Positions 58,726 through 64,000 of a stretch of 64,000 bases of DNA are shown here, piece after piece; the first letter of the stretch is position 1; each line of letters starts with the position of its first letter. This DNA is from Favolaschia claudopus (lineage: Eukaryota; Basidiomycota; Agaricomycetes; Agaricales; Mycenaceae): positions 1,302,001-1,366,000 of the forward strand of contig JAWWNJ010000002.1 of NCBI GenBank assembly GCA_037176885.1, read 5' to 3'. The notes beneath the pieces are model-generated. The model saw only the letters and a list, made by a program, of their open reading frames with translations. It did no database searches and was not told the origin of the DNA. The translations under genes were made by a program, and so were the position numbers.

Positions 58726-60623
58726 TTATAGATTGCGGCGCGGAAGTGTGTCGCTGTCTCTTTGTGGTAGAGGAACAGCTACACTGTCACGATCAAATCC
58801 CAGGGGATACGAAGAAAGATCGCTCGTAAGGGCAAGGGTGTCTAGACTCGCGCGCTGACGACCATTGAAGGGAACGGGAGGTGTTGAATCGATGTTGCTC
58901 CCAGTGTCAATCTGGAAAGGGAAGGAACCCAATCCAGAAGATGCAGTAGAGAATTGGGATGCGGTGGACATTCCAAGCGTCCGCCTGTTGGGCGGTGCTG
59001 GAAGATCCGAATCAGTAGATTCTCTTTTGGGCTGCGTTTTGGGAAAATCGGCGCGTTTGGGCGAGGGTTGAGCGAAAGACTGCTGGGCAGCATTTGGGGA
59101 CCGCATTGGTCGATCGGATATTGGGGAGGGCGGGACAAAAGGGAAAGATTCAAGGATCGAGTCAGCTCGCGTTGACGCCGCAGACAATACTGAGGAGTTG
59201 GAGATTCTCCGGGCGGGGAGGCTGCCCCCTTGAGCATTCGCGCGCGCCTGCGCGTGATCTAGTGCTCGCTGTTGCTGCTCTTCTAAGGTCCCAGCGTTGT
59301 TAGCGGTGTTGGGCGTCACGAGTCGGCCCATCGTGGTCCTAAAGGGTGAGCGGGGAACGAGGCCAGGGGTCGCAAGACCGATGTTGACCCGAGTGGCGCT
59401 GCCAATGTCAATGACCGAGGCCGCCTGGGTATCTAAACTAGATGGCCGGCTGCCACCAGCGCGTGCCCAAGGCAAGCTCGGCACTTCGGGGTCAAAGTCA
59501 GAGGCGATGGAGGTGTGGGCGCCAGGATTCCCGAACGTAGACACTGATGCCGTAGGAGATGAGCTACCGTCCCGGAATGGGTCAGTGGGATGCTCTTCCT
59601 CCTCGGTTAATACATCAGTAGGACCAAACGATTGAGACGCCAGAGGTGACTTGGCTGGGGCCCGCGAGGCGGTCCGAGAGCCGTCAGCAGAGATAGCGGA
59701 CAACGATCCGGTACTGATGACTGCCGCTTTAACGAGACGAACATTGCCTTTGACCGGAGTTACAATCATGGGAGCCTCGTTGAGGAAATCGCTCGCGAAA
59801 CTGGCGTTGGACATGTACGAGTTCCGGGAAGATGTAGCTGAAATGCCAGAAATACCTGACCGCATGGAAGGAGCAGCAAGGTTATTTTGTGGACGGAGAG
59901 AATCGTGGGAGACGTTAACATGTTCCAAATTGAGATCGGGTGAGCGCGGAGGCCGTATAGGCCCCGTGGACGTCGTCGGAACTGTGTCCGACGTCGAATG
60001 GTGCTCGGGAGACACGAGAGCAATGGGGATGACATTAGTGCTCTCGGTGCCTGCAGTTTGGATGGAGTGGTTGTCGGAGAAGGGATTGGATTGAACAGAG
60101 TGACGGGACGGAGTTTGAGAGGGTGCGTTCTGAGACTGAGGGTCGAGGTCGATGGTTAGATTCGAGGATGAGTAGACGCGGACGATGGGCTCTGGTTGGT
60201 AAGGTACAACGGGCTTCTCCACATTGGGATCAGGACGGTTAAGAACGGTCTCTGCGCTGACGGGAACATCGGGCTTGACGTCGTACACGGGTGAGGCACG
60301 GAGACGAAGTCGACGGCGATACCAGAGGAAAGCGCAGACGGCAAGAGCGAGGAAAATGAGGGAGCCAATGATGGCACCTGCGAGCGAACCCTTGCTGACC
60401 CCACCACCGCTACCGCTTCCATTGTTGCTGGTATCGACGCAGCGGATGCTAGCGCAGGTGTTGCAGTCCCTGGACGACGTGAGCGGCTGAAAAATAGGCG
60501 AGGAACGGTGATAAATTACCGATTAATGAGAAAGCAAGTCTTGGAGCCGCAGTTACACTGAGGAGTAGGGGGACATTGTACACAACCGTCGCCGGCGCGG
60601 GCAAGTAAGGCTTCGAGCCGCAT
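58726..60623 (-). CDS. OPY2: Opy2-type single-pass membrane anchor protein
   Basis: Start MRLEALLARAGDGC at 60623. The small extracellular domain is Cys-rich: CVQCPPTPQCNCGSKTCFLI then, after an intron, NRDCNTCASIRC. Eight to nine spaced cysteines give the Opy2 domain pattern. A G/S linker precedes one membrane helix, AGAIIGSLIFLALAVCAFLW, with YRRRLRLR just inside as stop-transfer. The long second exon (60288-58726) is a disordered S/T/P-rich cytosolic tail with many SP/TP sites, ending QRDSDTLPRRNL. There is no obvious signal peptide, so it may insert by its helix alone. In yeast Opy2 anchors Ste50-Ste11 for osmosensing (HOG) signalling; the role in this fungus is inferred. Confidence 0.83.
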
Positions 60624-60972
60624 AGTAGAAAAAGAGCGTGGGGGGCGAGCCTAACGGCGAAGGCGGCAATTACAGAGAGGGCTAAGAGAGCACCGCCGGT
60701 CACATTATGTCACACTAAAGGATGTCACCGTATCAACGACCACACTGTGCGCACTCCGTTGCTTGATCTCCTCCTTCTTGGCATATGTTGGAATTTATTT
60801 ATTGCTCTATATTTTCACTCAGCGCTCATCTACATCTGCAGTGGCGTGGCGTACACAACAACCTTAGGCACACCGGAATCTTTGGCTGAACGAGAAATCA
60901 TTCGGGGCGATCACAAGCGGCGCAGCAGTGCGGACTATAAGAACGCGCGGTCTAGATCTCGAGTCATCAATC
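60624..60972. other. Divergent promoter region between Opy2-like and CAF16-like genes
   Basis: About 350 bp between start codons pointing apart. Some TATA-like AT-rich sequence (TTTATTGCTCTATATTTTC) lies near 60800. No repeat or RNA gene seen. Confidence 0.45.
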
Positions 60973-62128
60973 ATGGCCGTCTCTGTTCGAGCCCTCACGT
61001 ATGCCCACAAGCCAAATGCAGAGTCCCCCGCTCTCGATGACATCTCATTCGACCTACCTCCTGGGTCCCGCACAGTCGTTGTAGGTCCCAACGGAGGTCG
61101 GTCGTGGTTTCATATGTCTCTTTTTTCAGCGATGAAATAAGAAACCAGCTGGAAAGTCCACCCTCCTTCAGATCCTCGCCGGCAAGCGTCTCGTTAACAG
61201 GGCCGATGTTCGTATCCTGGGTCGCGATGTCTTTCGCGATTCTCCCCCCGGGGTCAATTTCCTAGGGACAGGTAAAGCTAACGCTGTTTTCTTATGACTA
61301 TCCCAACTCACCATCAAACAGAGTGGGCCATGAACCCTGTAGTGCGAGGCGATATAGTCGTTTCTCATTTCCTCGATTCGGTAGGGGGCTATCGTCATAA
61401 GGAGCGCCGTGATACGCTTCTCGATATCCTCGATGTCGATCTTGACTGGCACATGCATAATATCTCCGATGGCGAGCGCCGCAGAGTCCAGTTGGTCTTC
61501 GGTCTCATGGCGCCTTATGATGTTCTACTCCTCGACGAAGTGACTGTCGATCTTGACGTACTGGTGCGGGACGACCTCTTCAAGTTCCTCAAGCGTGACA
61601 GTGAGGAACGTGGCGCCACCATCCTATGCATGTACTGTCCCTGCCTGGTGCCGCCTTTCCCTGATCGAAGACTATAGACGCGACCCACATCTTCGACGGC
61701 CTGAACAACTTCCCGACCCATATCGCCCATATGTCCTTTGGACGGCTTGTCACTGCTCCAAGTGCTTGGCCGATTACTGCTGATTCACCTCTCCACGCTC
61801 AATTTGGGTCATCCACTCTGTACACTGTTGCTTTGCAATGGTTCGTTGTGCATCTCAATAGGCACAGAATCATTAACTCAGATACACTTGTCCAGGCTGA
61901 AAGAGGATCGCGAGTACCGGCGTGAATTAGAAAACCAAGGGAGAAAACTGCGTGGAGCGCGCCGAGACCAGGTTACACCCTCCATTTACGTTCACAGTTC
62001 TCAATTGATTTACTGCAGACCGTCCCATCTGATTCGGAGACATTCTATCGCAAGTAAGTATAAATTTGTCTCCACATCTCGGGTTTTCACTAACCCTCAC
62101 TATCATAAGGTACGACTACAGCCACTAG
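60973..62128 (+). CDS. CAF16: CAF16-like ABC ATPase (non-transporter)
   Basis: Start [20 protein letters not shown] at 60973. One nucleotide-binding domain with no membrane segments. Walker [20 protein letters not shown] is split by an intron inside the P-loop (about 61098-61149). Signature [17 protein letters not shown] corresponds to LSGGQ. Walker B is [15 protein letters not shown], whose Asp-Glu is intact. The H-loop region after the next intron reads [23 protein letters not shown]. It ends RKYDYSH with the stop at 62126-62128. The sequence [17 protein letters not shown] and the DGLNNFPTH segment are typical of CAF16, a cytosolic/nuclear ABC protein linked to Ccr4-Not in yeast. Short introns interrupt it at least five times. 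Confidence 0.87.
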
Positions 62129-62714
62129 AAGAACAGAACCTCGACCGGCACCTTGCAACCACATTATCGACGGGCTCATCCCCTGTCTTCATCGAGTTTT
62201 CAACGACTCGAAGTTCACTGCATTACCAGTCAACATCAATCAGCATCATCTCATCCAGCGATCCGTTGTAGCCATAACTTTCAACAAGTAGCATAACTCT
62301 CAACAGTTGTATTTTCTAGCAAAACAGCACTCTATATAAAACGCATTGTGTATCGTCGTGTGCAGGGAATGTAGTACGTAGATGGAGACCCGAACTCCGT
62401 GGTGCAAGAATTTAACCTTGAATGCCAGGTACGCATCCTTGGGCCCGGTGCCGCGACTAGACCGCGAGAATTATTACCCCCAGTAACCGAGCCGCCAGAA
62501 CCGCATTACGGACTCCGCCCCGCTCTTTTACCCCAGATCAGGTCGCCAACTCTCATCATCTCGAATCTCAGAGAAGCCTTCACACAACATAGGTCAGCTG
62601 GTGCATCCAAGAGCGGTTATGACTTTGCAAGATGCAGCGACTATAAAAGCTCCCCGCTTCGATTCCCTCCTACTTTTAGTCCGCGTTCGACGTTCGCAGA
62701 CCTGACCAGTGGCC
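62129..62714. other. Intergenic region between CAF16-like and MFS genes
   Basis: About 585 bp without a convincing gene. CTATATAAA occurs at 62332-62340 and CTATAAAAG at 62641-62649. An open frame in 62.40-62.73 kb overlaps the MFS start and has no recognisable protein features. Confidence 0.5.
62641..62649 (+). promoter_or_regulatory. TATA box of the MFS transporter gene
   Basis: CTATAAAAG, a near-consensus TATA element, lies 66 bp upstream of the start codon at 62715. That spacing fits a short 5' leader. Inducible permease genes often have TATA boxes. Confidence 0.5.
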
Positions 62715-64000
62715 ATGGCTTCGCAACTTGACCGCACGCAGCATGACCGCGCTCTGACGAAGAAGGTGGGTTCGTTGCTTCCCATTGCCAAGCCTTCTCG
62801 CTGCAAATTCGAAATATTGACCCACCGCGTCGCTCGATAGATACTGTGGAAGCTCGACTGCCATATACTCCCACCGTTGGCCCTACTATGGCTGTGTAAT
62901 TTTATCGACCGAAGCAACGTTGGAAGTAAGTCTCCAAGCCAATCTACGGCTTGGCCAAAGTCTTGACTGGTCTGTTCCTCCAAAACAATTCAGATGCACG
63001 AATCGCCGGCCTCGAAAAAGATCTTCATCTGCATGGAAATCAGTTCAATATCGTTCTTACAGGTGAGTAGGATGGTTGCGTGAGAAACAAAGGGAAATTG
63101 ATGTTTTTCTAGTGTTTTACGCGAGGTACGCGCCAGATTGACCTGGTATACCGGTTGACCGACCCATAATTCAGCTATCTCCTCGTCGAGGTTCCTTCCA
63201 ACTTGGTGATGAAGAAAGTCAGGCCGAACGTACGCATAATATATTTCAACATGTCCGTTGGGGTCTCAACGCCGAAGGCAGCGTTGGATCCCATTCCTTG
63301 TCATGACCTGGGGAGCGGTTACAACTTTAACTGCACTGGGTCAGTTTTCATTCATCTATCTTGCATCAGCATCTAACACAATACCCCCAAATTTGAACAG
63401 TTCATAATTTCGGGGCTCTGATCGCGATCCGGTTGGCTCTCGGTATATGCGAAGGTGGTCTGCTCCCAGGAATTGTAAGCCTCAGAACGTTTGATCGAAA
63501 GTGTACTCATTGCCGTCTATAGATCCTCTACTTGTCGACGATATACAAGCCGCATGAGTTCCAGCTACGGTGAGTACATATGCTCTGTACATCCGCCCCC
63601 CATTCATCTTTTTTATTTCATCCAGTGTTGGCATCTTCTATGCTTCGGCGTCTCTTTCAGGGGCATTTGGAGGTCGGTTCAAGTCGCATCTATACTGAAT
63701 GTGTATATTCAAGAGCAACCCAATGTCAACAGGCCTCCTTGCGTCAGCTATTCTGAACATGGACGGAATTGGCAACCTTGCTGGTTGGCGATGGATTTTT
63801 GTATTAGAAGGACTGGCTACCGTACTCGCCTCCTTCATTGCCGCCTATTTCCTACCCGCAAGCATCAGCGAAGCCAAATTCTTGACGGAAGAGGAAAAAG
63901 AATTTGCTTGTGAGTTTCCGACCCCACTGCTCTTCCCCTTCCCTGACATTCCTCTTCCCAGTGGCCCGATTCCATAGAGTTGAGACGGTTACATCAACCA
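62715..64000 (+). CDS. MFS transporter, allantoate/nicotinate permease (Dal5/Tna1) family, 5' part
   Basis: Start MASQLDRTQHDRALTKK at 62715. Many small exons give ILWKLDCHILPPLALLWLCN, FIDRSNVGNARIAGLEKDLH, then SYLLVEVPSNLVMKKVRPN, RWIPFLVMTWGAVTTLTALV, HNFGALIAIRLALGICEGGL, LPGI, LYLSTIYKPHEFQLRVG and FYASASLSGAFGGLLASAIL. NMDGIGNLAGWRWIFVLEGL and FLPASISEAKFLTEEEKEFA reach the central loop. DRSNVGNA and RxxxGxxEGGxxPG are hallmarks of the Dal5-like anion:cation symporter family. The gene runs off the right edge within the middle loop, so only the first six helices are present. The substrate is unknown. Confidence 0.88.

Noticed and set aside
59651..60094. Plus-strand open frame opposite the Opy2-like tail
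   Set aside because: Mirror of the low-complexity S/T/P-rich exon on the minus strand.
1..64000. CRISPR array, bacterial operon, prophage or biosynthetic gene cluster
   Set aside because: The window is intron-rich fungal nuclear DNA with mixed housekeeping genes; no array, phage genes, PKS/NRPS or terpene synthase was seen.

Overview
The window is a gene-dense stretch of a fungal nuclear genome, most likely a filamentous basidiomycete. The reasons are many short introns (mostly about 50-60 nt, GT-AG with CTAAC/CTGAC-like branch points), small intergenic spacers, protein style (S/P-rich low-complexity tails), an endoplasmin-type ER Hsp90, a division-1 chitin synthase, a basidiomycete-style GST, an Opy2-type membrane anchor and PMP47-type carrier. 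About 28 gene models are supported, nearly all multi-exon. They were joined by hand from reading frames, splice signals and conserved motifs, so start codons and some exon ends are approximate.

Layout. 1-8.1 kb: 3' part of a Vip1/PPIP5K inositol pyrophosphate kinase (+), an AKTIP/FTS-like E2 variant (-), an Air1/2-like zinc-knuckle protein (-) and, head to head with it, a WW/FF-domain splicing/elongation factor (+). 8.1-14.7 kb: ER Hsp90 ending in HDEL with a UPR-type promoter element, and a large disordered protein with frame breaks. 14.9-22.2 kb: acyl-CoA synthetase with a peroxisomal C-terminus (-), RING protein (+), chitin synthase (-). 22.9-28.7 kb: GST-like, SDR, small mitochondrial-looking protein (all +), COQ10 and a GIS2/CNBP zinc-knuckle protein (-), and a newly proposed 84-residue gene (+). 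28.9-39.7 kb: ARO8-type aminotransferase (+), deoxyhypusine synthase (-), a SEC7 Arf-GEF (+). 39.8-49.9 kb: SLA1 (-), eRF3/SUP35 (-), RTP1/TANGO6 (+), TRAPPC2L/TCA17 (-). 50-53.2 kb is the only accessory-looking part: a 74-bp tandem repeat, a truncated and frameshifted PIF1/Helitron-type helicase, an intron-containing tRNA-Tyr and several echoes of its T arm. 53.2-64 kb: PMP47-type carrier (-), a UBA-IBR-UBC ubiquitin enzyme (-), Opy2-type anchor (-), CAF16-like ABC ATPase (+) and a Dal5-family MFS transporter (+) cut by the right edge.

Most genes are conserved housekeeping functions: secretory traffic (SEC7, TRAPPC2L, SLA1, ER Hsp90, chitin synthase), translation (eRF3, deoxyhypusine synthase, tRNA-Tyr, GIS2), RNA processing (Air-like, FF protein, CAF16) and peroxisome metabolism. 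There is no operon logic; many neighbours share divergent promoters, two as short as about 71 and 93 bp. The most unusual items are the UBA-IBR-UBC fusion, the tRNA T-arm echo cluster beside the helicase relic, the small unreported gene at 28.4 kb, and coding frames broken at 33.42 kb and 12.9-13.3 kb that look like either assembly indels or real lesions.
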